Source: Owenia fusiformis (lineage: Eukaryota > Annelida > Polychaeta > Sabellida > Oweniidae). Taken from it: DNA of 64,000 bases. The DNA lies in contig CAIIXF020000006.1 in assembly GCA_903813345.2 (NCBI GenBank), forward strand, positions 23,317,936-23,381,935. Direction: 5' to 3'. The notes under the pieces were generated by a model that was not told the origin of the DNA, did not search any database, and was given only the letters and a program-made list of their open reading frames with translations. The first letter of the stretch is position 1. Every line of letters begins with the position of its first letter. The position numbers were made by a program, and so were the translations under genes. Shown piece by piece: positions 43,018-54,164 of this stretch.

Positions 43018-43696
43018 TACTTTGACCAAAAAACTAACTTTAACATTTCTGCAATTTGCTAAAGCCATTAGCCCATTACCTGTAAAAGTACCATAAAGTT
43101 ATTCAAAATTAGCACAAAACCTGCATCATTGGAATGGGTGGAACTCAGTGTTCCTCTTTCTTATGACCTACTTTCCCATGACATATTCTAATGTCAATGG
43201 AATCCTTCATAGTGAGCCAGGGAAAAAAATCCTTGAAACATAATTGATGCAAAATTGAGACTGTGGAATAAAAGTTTCATCATGTGTTCTATGAAAATAA
43301 AGTTTGCTGAGGAAAATATGTATCAGATAGGTAATGAAGATTCACAATGCACAATAATTTTGTAAAGCAGTTACCTGAAAATATTAAGTATTGAAAACAG
43401 TTTCAGAAATAAAGGACTTCACAAACTTCCATGTAGATAATTCATTTTTGATTGGACTCGAGTCTGGAAATTAGAGTTTGAAATAAAGGCAAGACAAGAC
43501 TTGATTGTTTAAACATTTGAAACAAGAGACACTTCGGGGTTTCAGATAAGGCAGCCTTAAAGACAGTATAAGTTTAACAAAGGTGTGTCAAAATAAAGCA
43601 AATTTCCATAAAGTGATAAAATGATTTCAAGGCAAAGATGTATTGATGAGAATGAAAACTACTCTATGCAACTAGAAATAACTTTCTTTTAAAGGA

Positions 43697-44375
43697 CCAC
43701 AGACGGTATCGCAACAGATTTCAGTCATATATTGGATTTTGGCTATTTTCTGAGGATTTGAACAGGTGCATATGTTAGGCCAATGCATTAACTCCAGGAC
43801 CAGCAATCATAGAGATTATAAAATAATTTGGACTTTAAGTCAGGGAAGGTGCAAATTTGCACCTCATCAACATGTTTTTTCTGTAATGTTGTCCTGATTT
43901 CCAGCCCTTTCCACACCTGTTTTTCAATGTTTGTTGCATCGATCACTCTGTTGCGTTTTAAATGAAAATATGATTCATGCAGAGGTTTTAAAGATATCAA
44001 TTTTGAATGACCAAAATTTAGCTGAAAACAATGGATCACATGAGTTTTCCCTATGGGAAAATAACATGGGAAATACATGTACTGTTTTCCACTTTATCCC
44101 AAATAAATCATATTTTAGAGGTTAGCTGTGTCTCAAAACTGTGTCTCAAGTGCAACATATTGGTGCATCAAACATTGAAAAAACATATGTGGAAAGGGCT
44201 AAAAATCAGGACAACATTTCAGAAAAACCTTCCCTGTCTCAAAGTCCAAATTATTTTATTACCTCGATGAGTGCTTGATCTGGAGGTAATGCATTGGCCT
44301 AACATATTCATCTGTTCAAATCCCCAATAAATAGCCGAAATCCAACATATGACAGTTTGAAGACCAAATAAAAAC
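43697..44375. repeat. Foldback repeat with ~300-bp arms
   Basis: TATGTTAGGCCAATGCATTA at the left is inverted at about 44285-44305, and the match extends outward (CATATATTGGATTTTGGCTA facing TAGCCGAAATCCAACATATG) and inward (AATTTGGACTTTAAGTCAGG facing its inverse). The spacer is about 70-100 bp. It is non-coding and nested in the 5-kb element. Confidence 0.75.
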
Positions 44376-44519
44376 CTTTTGCTATATTATGCTATATTAG
44401 CATTGTGATGCTTGTATTAAAACATGCGCTGTATGAACACTTTATACTCAAATATTTTAATGATTTATCCCACATACCCCGAAACACGAGTAGCCATAGT
44501 GACCATATTTTTCATCAAA

Positions 44520-45060
44520 GTTAAGATGAGTCAACGTCGCCAACGTGCAAATGCCAATGTTTTTGCTATAAATCAAGCAACAATGGTCTGTACGACCTGT
44601 AATAAATATATAAGCAACGTTTTTATCACAAAATTCTTTGCCGGTTTTTTAAAATAATTTTCTAAATGATAAATAAAAAATAATCGAATAATTGAACGGA
44701 GGGGGGGGGAGTGAATGGAGGGGGAAGAAATTTCCACAAATTCGTGTACTTGAAAGATGAACTCACTTACTCAGTAACTTGATGTTACAACTGTAAAAAA
44801 TGGGGTCATATGGAGTTAATGGAAGTTTTCATATGTCTTATAGACACATTACTCCCCCCTTAGTTCAATTTTAATAACGTTCGATTACTTTTTATATAAC
44901 GTATGGTAACGTGTTTTACAAAACCAATGATGACAATAGTTTTGTGATAATTAATTACTTCACTTACAAGTATTTATTACAGGTCGTGTAGACCCTTGTT
45001 GGTTGATTTATAGCAAAAAATTGGCATTTGCACGTTGTCGACGCTGCACTTTTTTAATAG
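44520..45060. repeat. Second inverted repeat, ~110-bp arms
   Basis: CAACGTGCAAATGCCAATGT and GACCTGTAATAAATA at the left have inverted counterparts at 44975-45050. GAACGGAGGGGGG at about 44693 and CCCCCCTCCGTTC at about 45225 may be ends of the same unit. Confidence 0.6.
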
Positions 45061-45825
45061 ATCTTTTATTTTAGAACTCCACAGTTCAAAAAAATCCAAG
45101 AAGACCTAACATATTCCCCCGTCCACTGCGTCTATTCATTTAGCCATTCAATTGTAAACTTTCTCTTGAAAAAATAAATCTTCAAGATTTGTTGAATTTT
45201 CTACCAAAAACCAGCTAGATCTACCCCCCTCCGTTCATTTCTTCTGATCATCCGGTGTGATTCTTATTTGAGACCATATTTAACACCTCCTGTGAAAATT
45301 TGAATGAAAAGGGCACAAAACTCTTAGTTTGAGAAGGATTTTTTCTAAACTTACAGTATTGATTGACCTGGAATGTGGAACCAATTAGAGAGACTACTTT
45401 TCCATGTTTTTCCAACACGGTTACAGTAAGAGAGTTGGCACAATGGGGAACTTTAGGGTGCACTTTCTTCATAATTAGCCTTTTTTAATTCTAGATACCA
45501 TATACCATATTTTCTATTATACCATATACCATATTTTTTACACCTCTTATACCATATACGATAAATTTTGCCCCCTCTTATACAATATACAATAAATTTT
45601 CAGCCTCTTATACGATATACAATATCTCTATACACCCCCCCCCCTTAAAATGAGATTCCCTGTATTCTCTAAGCTTGTGACTATAGCAAAGCCAATACAA
45701 GTGATTAATTTCATTAAACATTGATGATTGAGCGATAGAGCAAGCCCAAGAATTCTAGAAAAAAATGTGTACATAATTGCCGGACCTCAGAGAACAAACT
45801 TCCGGCTTGTTATTCATAATAAAAA

Positions 45826-45896
45826 AGCGCTCCATCGGGGAATCGAACCCACGCCGGAAAAGTGAAAGGCGAACTCCCTAACCACTATACCAGAGT
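45826..45896 (-). pseudogene. tRNA-like sequence (unit copy 2)
   Basis: It is the counterpart of 39156-39226, with A box TGGTATAGTGG and B box GGTTCGATTCC kept but several differences in the anticodon arm. Confidence 0.6.
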
Positions 45897-46539
45897 GTTT
45901 TTTCATGATTAAGCTAAATTTTTTGCAACTTTATAGTGATATACATGTGTGAAATTTTTAAGTAGCATTCTTGGTTGAAAAACTTTCGAGAGTGTTGTTT
46001 TATTGTTTAGATGACGAAAACTTCAATAAAAAACAATATAAGCACGGATTATAAACATAAAGGCTCTCTAGCCAAAACACTATGTTCATAGCTAAATAGC
46101 CTTAAATTTTAAGGCTCTTTAGCATTTTGGCTAAAGAGCCTTAAATTTTAAGGTACTCCAGACACTTCGAATAATAAAACCAATGTCATACAATAAGAAC
46201 TTTATAAAAATAAAGATTCCATGAAAAGTACTAAAATAGATGTAGAAATAGGTTGATAATACGTTGATTACGGTGTTGCCCTTTGTGTTCTCTGATTTAG
46301 AATGACAAAACGTCACAAATCACAATATAAATGAATAAATAAGAGGCCGTTCGCAAAGTTACGAAAGGGTCAGAGGTGGTATTAAATCTACGAACGAAAA
46401 CAGGCATGACGTCACTATTTTCGTAAATTTACGAATCGTTCGTAACTTTATGAATCTTACGAAAATGCAACTTTGCGAAATTCGCAAATTAAACAATGGA
46501 CTTACGAACGTTCGTTACTACGAACGGTACAAAACGGGG

Positions 46540-47516
46540 CCCTGGGGATTATGGTCCCCTTTCTAAACGGCCCTTACTGGCCCTGATTGTGTACAGGCGC
46601 GTATCGTGGTCATTTTGCAAGGGTACGCCCCCGTATGTGGATGAATAATGTGTGAAGATGAATGCGATTTTTGGCGTATGATTTTTCGTGCAGACCTACC
46701 ATAGGTTCTGGCAGCACCAACAGTCGTAGTTTTATCTTTGTCTCTAAGAGAATATTTATAAATGAACACATATCGATCCATGCCATCTTTATATAAAAAT
46801 TATTTCTCTTTAGACTATTAAAAATTATTTCTATCGACCTTTGCCTATTTGACCTACTGTACTTATACTGTACACCATTTTAATGTCATAATTTTCATCA
46901 CCTGAATTTTGCGAAAATGCAAAATTGCAAAATTGATGTGTTTACAACCCAGGGTTGCCCACATACCAGAGTTATTGAGCACCATGGGAATGTGTCGTCT
47001 TGACTCCCCTGCCCCTGGTTGCTATAGTGACTAATGAGAAATTTTGCCAGAGAGCTAAGTCTCTTCAAAAAATAAAAACACTACACCAGACGAAAATAGA
47101 GAAAGTCGTCTGCACAAGGTCGTGCGAATTTGGAAATGCTCTACACATAAGGGCTTTTATTGGCTTAATCAATGTAGTTAAAGCTAAATCCAGTTATCGT
47201 ACGGTTTAAATGATTAAATTACTTCTCACATTCAATAATTTCTAGTGATACTCAGGTTTATACGTACTGAATTTGCTGATTTTGAGCGTGTACTCTGCCG
47301 GGATTCGCCATCATACCCCATACGGTCTTTGACGCAACTCTTTGAATCACGAAAAAATTTGAATCTTTGAATCACGAAAACAGTGAATGACAATGAGGGA
47401 ATCGAGAACTTATTGTTAATACACTTGTACAACAAAGGTTTACACATCATCAAAGAAAATAACAGTAAAATACTGAATTTCATGTTTTTTTCAAAATATT
47501 TTTTCAAATTCAAACA
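46540..47516. other. Flank of the 9.4-kb element and unassigned DNA
   Basis: 46540-46650 is the right flank of the insertion and resembles, inverted, 48370-48615. The rest to 47516 holds no gene that I can support. The 133-codon minus frame at 47232-47633 runs into the next transposon and is not a gene. Confidence 0.45.
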
Positions 47517-48362
47517 GGGGGAACATGGGGCAAAACGGCCCTCTGGGGCAAAGTGGCCCATCGAAATATCTTTTGAACTATAAAAAGATGGTTCTTCAAA
47601 AGTCACAAAATCGAATTTTGAAATATCTGCCACCTTCTCGACCGTCCATTTTTAACCAAGCAGCGTCTCGCTTTACGTAAGAGGTAATTCTACTTTTCAC
47701 CCTCTTTTTTGGAAATTACCCCTCTCACGAGAATCTCTAAAAAATCCGGCAACAATAGAATATCGTTTTGATTTAACATTTTACATAGAGTGTGCACATT
47801 TATTCTTTATTTGTAAAAATTTCGAGCTTCAAATATTAGGCAAATTAAAATGACGTCTATTTGAAAATTCACATGTCTTTGGGGCAAAACGGCCCACACA
47901 TGTTATAACATACAAAAATCTTATTGTGCAAGAACAATTGGTTTTCAAATGTAACAATTTTAACATCTGGCTTGTGCCTTATTTCCTTCCGACACATATC
48001 GAATGACTAGAATTATGGTAGGGGTTAAGAATACTTTATCTATCAAAGGTTTGAACGTCTGAGATAAGATGTTTGTGGACGAGTCTTGTAATTGATTAAT
48101 TTTGGTTTCAAAACCCATGTAACAGAGGGTGGGCCGTTTTGCCCCACCCATGGGCCGTTTTGCCCCACTCTCGACAATATTTTTGACCATTAAAAAATCA
48201 CAGAAGATAGTCCTAAGATAGTATAAAACACTCGAAAAATGTAAACCACAAACCATTAATAAAGTGGAACATCAAAGTGCGCGATGATTGACAGATACGA
48301 AAATACCCCGTACAGAACAACTTAAAATCAAATTTTTTGGGCCGCTTTGCCCCATGTTCCCT
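47517..48362. mobile_element. TIR element with repeated GGGGCAAAACGGCCC motifs
   Basis: GGGAACATGGGGCAAAACGG at the left is inverted at the right (GGGCCGCTTTGCCCC, ATGTTCCC). The core GGGGCAAA(A/G)(C/T)GGCCC occurs six times: twice at the left end, at about 47880, at about 48130 and 48150, and at the right end. It is non-coding and 846 bp. I could not settle the target duplication. Confidence 0.8.
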
Positions 48363-48400
48363 TACGCCTGGGCGTATTTTGCGTACATGACGATACGCGC

Positions 48401-48577
48401 CTGGTGTATAAGATAATAAGGGAAAGAGTTGTATTTAGGTCACCATAGGACCTCCTACCCTTTTACACCGGTGTAAAAGGGTAGCCTAGGTGGTCCTATC
48501 AAATTTTGGTCCTACTCTCTATTGATTTATATGGTGACCTAATTACAATTATTTTCCTCATTATTTATACACAGTCA
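48401..48577. mobile_element. Short palindromic MITE
   Basis: TGTATAAGATAATAAGGGAA at the left is inverted at the right (TTCCTCATTATTTATACA), and TTAGGTCACCATA faces TATGGTGACCTAA inside it, so the ends pair over about 48 bp. In the centre (about 48455-48485) is a perfect 30-bp palindrome with arms CTACCCTTTTACACC. The related sequence at about 46590 lacks this element, which supports insertion. Confidence 0.75.
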
Positions 48578-48579
48578 GG

Positions 48580-48670
48580 GCCAGTAAGGGCCGTAAGTAA
48601 AGGGGACCATAATCCCCAGGGGACCATAATTTCTTTTACACCGGCCTAGGCCCACATAGGGCCTTGGCCC
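48580..48670 (-). repeat. Unoccupied copy of the 9.4-kb element's target
   Basis: On the minus strand the text GTGTAAAAGAAATTATGGTC, CCCTGGGGATTATGG, TCCCCTTT and GGCCCTTACTGGCCCTGA joins what are the left flank (37060-37096) and right flank (46540-46590) of the 9.4-kb element, with nothing between. Confidence 0.8.
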
Positions 48671-48679
48671 TTGGTCTGT

Positions 48680-51470
48680 CTAGACGAACTACCCACAGGT
48701 GGAACCGCCTTAGCCGTACAACAAATGATTGGGTCTTACCTCCGTTTTACCAAAATGAAATTCTCGCAGCTCTTGCTGCTTTACCTTTTTGATATATACC
48801 GGAGTGAAAAATAGGTGGCAGTAAAATCGTCCGACATGTTGGAAAATAAAGTTGAAAAGTGACAAACACTGAATAAAAATGTGATATTTGGTAAGTTATT
48901 CGAAACCTATCGACTATCAGCAGCAATCATAAGAATCTTGAATAAATTAACTTTAATTTGGACATGGTTATCATCGTTCGCAACTGCCGACATGTTATTA
49001 TTTGAAGGAAATGTCAAGACAAATGATTTTATTTTTTGTCCCGACAGTAAAATATAAATGTTTGGAACTACTTTGAATTTAAACGAGATCATTTTAATTT
49101 ACCGAACAGCAAAAGTAGAAAAAATCCGAACATTTTGAACTGATTAAGATCTTTAAATTGTGAAGGTCTGAGTACCTGGACCACTTAGAAAACATCCAAA
49201 CATATCAAAAAGTGAAGATGGGTCAATTTTATTCTCGTTCTTCGAAGATATTATTAATATTATTTATGTTATCCTTTCTGATGTTTTGTCTTAGAAGGTG
49301 TTAACTAAACCTAGATGTTGCCAGAGGAGTCGCACTTCTACCCATTACACTATATTTATTAACCATCACCTTCTGTAATTTAAAGCACCCAGGCAGGGTT
49401 AATGTCGTTTTGGTAAACTAAGGCCCTCTTACAAGAACAAGCTTTTATCCTAATAATGACACCGACATCACTTCCTTTCCTACCTGAGTGCTTGATATTG
49501 TAGGCTATTCAGCCAATACCTACCTACGGCCCCTTTCTTGTGAGGCCAATCCGCCCCCAACTAATATTATTAATAAAATAGTTAAATGTTCGGAGCTTTT
49601 TTAATGCTGTAAATATATTGTTCACAATTCTAAATCAAGAAGTTGCTCGTATTTCTGTCGTATTTAGGAAATCATGTTGCCACAAATCAGTGCACAGTGT
49701 TCATAGTGTTGTTGTAAAATTGTGTATATGTCGTTTGAAACCCTCTCTAATGCAATTTTATCATAAACTAACATCTTAGGGTTAAACTTTTGCTCGAGGA
49801 AATAACTCATTTTCATCAATAAATATTAACCCATCAGGTTTTCTACTAGTAAACTAACGTTTAAACCTCAGTCCATTGTCGTTATCTTACTACTCAACCC
49901 AACTGAGATATGGCTCTTGCCTCAGCACGAGCCAAAAATAAGCAATCAAATGACTATATTGCAACAATATATAAAAAATAGAAACATATGTACTTGTCCT
50001 AACTTTTGTATATTTCAGATAGTTATATATAATGTGCAGTAAAGCTGTTGCCTTTTGTAATTTAGGGAGTTTCAGCCATGTTAATTTTTTCGCAAAATAA
50101 CATGGCAGAGAAGCATCAAAATATGAGGCCACAGATATGATAGCTAAACTACAAAACTACAAAACCATTATTATTTTTTAAATTCAAAGTAGTTCCAACA
50201 TCATTTAGATTGATTGATCAATCTAAAGATGGCTATGTGCAAATAAAGTAAGCCTAGGCTAACCTAAAACTCAATTAGCCTAAAATGTTCATATAGAGTC
50301 TATCGTTGATTAGGCTCTGGGCGTTTATTTATATATCTGAGATTTGTCCTTGGCCCAGAGGTGCATTAGCAGTCATATTAAATTTGGCTAAGTTGAGAAT
50401 TCGCAAAAAATCCAAATCTGTAGTTTTTGCTTTTTTGTCTGAATTCCTTATCTTACAGTCTGTAAAACTGCTTCAAAGGCAAGCAGTTAAATCTGAAATA
50501 TAAGAAATATACTATTGTGCAATAATATATGTGTAGGATATCCTATGATTTTTAGAGATATCATGAGCGTAGCGAATGAGTGCATATTATATCAACGAGT
50601 GGATTAGCATTAGGAGCAAATTTGCTACCTGATTTCACATTTTGCTCCAAAAACTTCGCGGCCTGGAGCAAATGCTTGCTACCTCAAATTTATGCAATGA
50701 ATCTCATGTATTTCAACCCTTCTATCACATAGAATCAATGGAACTTACCACTCCGGACTCCCAATATTTTTTCATGTTTCTGATAGCGATAAACAACCTC
50801 AACGCTGATTAGTTGATACGGATCCCATAATAAAAAAAATAAAACAATACCACTGATTGGACTTTACTCGCTTTAGCGAAACAGAAACAGAATTTCTTGC
50901 CGAAAAAATGTCGCCTGCACAAAATCGTTGCAATTCACATCTAACAGGTAAACATAACATGTTTCATCGATGAATACGCTATAATTTGTTTCCCTCCCAA
51001 TTGATTATACTACCTTTATTAGAATAAGATGATTCATTCTCCCATTTTCAATGAAAACATGAGGATTTTGGAATGGAAAATGGTCGTTTCGTTCAGTGCA
51101 TAATGGCGAGCAATAATCAGGGATTTGTTATAAGACATGATTACAGATATTAGTCTAATGAAAAATGAGAAAAATTAGTTTTTTATCAGTCTAATGCACA
51201 GTTCTTTATTTAAACATGCACAATCCTTAATTTGCTACCTGATAATGTTTTCTTGGAGCGTTTTTGTTGCTACCTGAATATGGCAATTTGCTCCTTGTTT
51301 TTGTAGAAGGTAGCAAATCTTTGCTACTGGTAAAAAAAGTTAAGGTCAGACCCTGAACATTCAGTTGTATTTTGTCATTTGAACTGTCAAAACATTAATC
51401 ATTTTCATATTTGTGACGTCATGAAATTACCATGTAAGCTCATGAAACAATGTACGTCACATTTGCGGGA
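48680..51470. other. 2.8 kb without a recognised gene
   Basis: AT-rich, with short open frames only. Between about 50600 and 51330, TTTGCTACCT and AGGAGCAAA motifs recur in both orientations (for example GGAGCAAATTTGCTACCTGA at about 50615 and GGTAGCAAATCTTTGCTAC at about 51310), suggesting an old non-autonomous element. Confidence 0.4.
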
Positions 51471-51481
51471 GTTTTCAAATC

Positions 51482-51544
51482 CGTGGAAAAAAGTGATATC
51501 TGTGGAATATTTTCCATATTCCACAGATATCGCTTTTTTCCACG
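51482..51544. repeat. 63-base hairpin
   Basis: Two 29-base arms (CGTGGAAAAAAGTGATATCT and on, facing its inverse) pair with a single mismatch around a 5-base centre TTTCC. Pairing is weaker outside. It does not look like a tRNA or a terminator. Confidence 0.8.
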
Positions 51545-51966
51545 CATTTGCAAAATATCATAAATATATATACATGTACATGTTATTCTACAGATTTGAC
51601 CTCAGCTATGGGATAAAGAAAAATATATTCATATTGCACACGAATGACATGACCCACCACTGCATATTATAGTTTCACTCTAAACAAACTAAAGTAATTG
51701 CTTTCACTTGACGCTAGATGTCACTTAGGATAGTACTACCCTACCCCAAGTGTCATCTTTGCTATCTCGTTCACTCCACCATAGGATTAGGAAAGGAAAT
51801 CATGTGTTCCTATCACGATGATAGCATTAACTATATTGCCCGGAAAACAGATCATTTTAACAGGAGACTTTATGAACTGGACACCCTGTACATGTATATT
51901 TCTTGTAGATATCACTGAACTGTAATATACAGCTATGGATTTTAGGTTCAGCCACCGTGCAATACA

Positions 51967-53378
51967 ATGGGACGTAAACGAGACAGACATGTGGGCAAAA
52001 GAAGAACAGTCTTGCAATTGGCCGATGACCCATTTGAGAGGGATCCCAAAAGTAAGCTTTATTAATTATAATTTTACATTAATTTCATATGTACAATATT
52101 ATCATGTTCACAAAATTGTTCATGAATAACACTATCTGCATCCTGATTGTTGTGATTATAACAAATATATAGTTCTATATTAAGCATATCATCTGTGAAC
52201 AAGGTTATGATCATATCGTAGAGTACAACTCTGATGAGATCATATAACATGCTTCTTGTTTCCTAATTACCAAAATCAGCATAACGCAAGATTTCATGAA
52301 CTCTTACCTGAAGGTTGATCAATAATTTCTGAGAAAATGCCTCGTTAGTTAAGGTTTTTATGACCTTTTCATTTTGACTTTTCATATTTTCTGGTATAAT
52401 TGGCATCACTATTGTTCAACAATATCTAGAAATTTATTAGTTACATCAATATCAAAGATTTCAACTGATATCTGATTTAATGATTTTCATGTCTTTGCCA
52501 TTGAGATCAAACTCATGTTATAGTCAATGTACATGAAATGCACCAGACTCGGCCAGGACAAACAAGTACATCCCGAAAGTACAAATCAATATTTCATGAC
52601 TAAAATCAATTAGAGAATTCCAACATCAGAAATGACGATTACAATAAAACTCTCTCCCTCTCTTCTATAATTCATTACTATAATGGTACAAGCCTAACTA
52701 ATCCCCACAAACGAACAATGATCTAATTTACATAAATTACAGATTACATCACTAAGGCCCACCAGAACCCCCCAGCTGACCAAGCGCCACAAGTGACCTA
52801 CCAGCCTCAGTTTGGCACAGGACATGTTAGCGCAAGTGATGAGGACTCCAACCAGGGATATGACCCAGGATTTGGAAAACAGGAAGCTCAGAAAAAAACT
52901 AAACTAGCTAGTTTTTTGGCAGTAAGTTTTGTTTTTGATCTATATTCACTTCAAAGATGTCGTTGTTTCTTATCATATAGTAGATACACTAAATTTGGCT
53001 CCTGTTTAATTTGGTAGATTGACGGATTGAAAAAATATGGCAGATTTAAAAACTACCAATTTCCTGATCCATTTGATTATTTTGATTTAAGCAATGCAAA
53101 TTGAGATTGTTGTAGCATATTAACTGTATCTACAGTATCATATAAAGAACTTCATATTGAAATATTTTTAAATCTAGTACTGTATTTTGATATTGAGTCG
53201 CCACTTGCATATTTATATGTTGGAAAAAGAAATCCAAATAATTGTGAATCAAATATCTTTACTTTACAGGAGATAGATGCTTTAGAGGGCACCCCAGATG
53301 GGAGCCCCTCAACAACCAATGGCCAGTACAATGAAGATATTGATGGGGCCCCTATGGTGGAGGATCCGCAACCTGAAA
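51967..53378 (+). CDS. Unrecognised gene, first three exons (3' part not found)
   Basis: Exons are 51967-52051, 52743-52921 and 53270-53378 with matching phases (1, 0) and good borders (AAAA|GTAAGC, TTACAG, GCA|GTAAG, TTTACAG, GAAA|GTGAGT). The start MGRKRDRHVGKRRTVLQLAD has a strong ATG context (ACAATGG). An in-frame TAG lies 24 bases upstream, unless TTTTAG there acts as an acceptor. About 124 residues are visible: a basic N-terminus, then Pro/Gln/Asp-rich sequence, probably disordered. It carries no domain I know. The phase-1 donor at 53378 shows that the gene continues, but I found no further exon before the transposons. Confidence 0.65.
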
Positions 53379-53404
53379 GTGAGTATCGGTTTATATCATA
53401 TGAG

Positions 53405-53462
53405 TTTATGATTATTAGGTATTGCTCACCTTCATTGGTGGTAAACAAAATGCAATAAAATA
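53405..53462 (+). mobile_element. 3' end of a SINE copy
   Basis: TATTGCTCACCTTCATTGGT, GGTAAACAAAATGCAATAAA is the tail shared with the SINE at 17434-17769. The tRNA-like head is missing. Confidence 0.65.
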
Positions 53463-54155
53463 CAATTAGGATGAATTGAAAACGTTATTTGTGAAAATCA
53501 TTAATTTGAAGAAATGATGACATACACTGTGTTGTTATCTTCACCATTTTCTGTAACCAGCATTTGTTGTTTGCATTGTAACAAATGGTTACACTTTTGA
53601 AATTGCAATCAAGTTGTAACATTTTGTCATATTATATTAATGCTTTGATGAATACTAAGCAAATATTGAATGATGTATAGTGTATTATCGTATAATCTGT
53701 AAAATGAACCCGCTGATTGGTCAGTTCTTGTGCTGACCGATCTGTATTGCAACTGAGGTTGTCCCCGTTGATCATCTCCGTCGCAATACAGAAAATATTG
53801 GTACGGAGGGGACTTTCTCATATGACTAACCAAGATACAGCCATCTTTACCACATGCAAGATATTGCCCTCTTTCATCCTAAAAAGTCACACGTGTAAGA
53901 TGAGATTTATTTGTGACATCACTGGTCTATAAACATCAACAACATAGCAACAAATACACCGTTGCTAAGAGTATCCATGCTCATTCTACAAAAATAAGCT
54001 GTGACGTCATAACAATGGAGCTTTGTTGCCTCGTGTATCCATGTATTTTCTACAATATTGTTATGACGTCATAACAATAGAAAGATGAAGTTCCATTTAT
54101 CTGAAGCTATTTTGCACCCAATTTTGTCATGAAAACGTGAAAATAAAGCATTATA
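53463..54155. other. Probably intronic DNA, no exon found
   Basis: The region contains TTGTAACATTTTGTCATATT at about 53612, which recalls the dispersed repeat of copies 1-4, and a TTATGACGTCATAACAAT-type palindrome at about 54060. Nothing coding is recognised. Confidence 0.35.
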
Positions 54156-54164
54156 CAGAGTCAT

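Larger units (their letters stand above)
40616..45644. mobile_element. 5-kb TIR element inserted in unit copy 2
   Basis: Poly-G followed by GTGTATAGAG at the left and CTCTATAC followed by poly-C at the right are inverted ends. Next to both ends are repeats of the type CTCTTATACCATATACAATA. TTAAAA lies on both sides (40610-40615, 45645-45650), while unit copy 1 has a single TTAAAA at the same site (38971-38976), so the insertion and its target duplication can be read directly. Apart from the mariner at 41056-43017 I see no transposase. Confidence 0.85.
39505..46170 (+). repeat. 2.2-kb internal unit, copy 2, interrupted by a 5-kb element
   Basis: 39505-40615 matches copy 1 from 37337 with the 38235-38795 part missing. 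45645-46170 matches copy 1 from 38971 to 39504. The interruption is the TIR element at 40616-45644. Confidence 0.85.
37097..46539. mobile_element. 9.4-kb TIR element containing further nested elements
   Basis: The left end TCCGTTTTTGTACCGTTCGT, then AGTACGAACGTTCG, is repeated inverted at the right (CGAACGTTCGTTACTACGAA, CGGTACAAAACGGGG). Many TTCGTAA/TTACGAA motifs lie in the first and last ~170 bp. The flanks CCCTGGAG (37089-37096) and CCCTGGGG (46540-46547) look like an 8-bp target duplication with one change. A related sequence at about 48610-48640 shows the same site without the insertion. The element encodes no transposase of its own that I can see. An 8-bp duplication would suit hAT, but that is inference. 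Confidence 0.75.

Noticed and set aside
47232-47633. 133-codon minus-strand frame
   Set aside because: Its first part is the left end of the GGGGCAAAACGGCCC element, and there is no family match or splice support.
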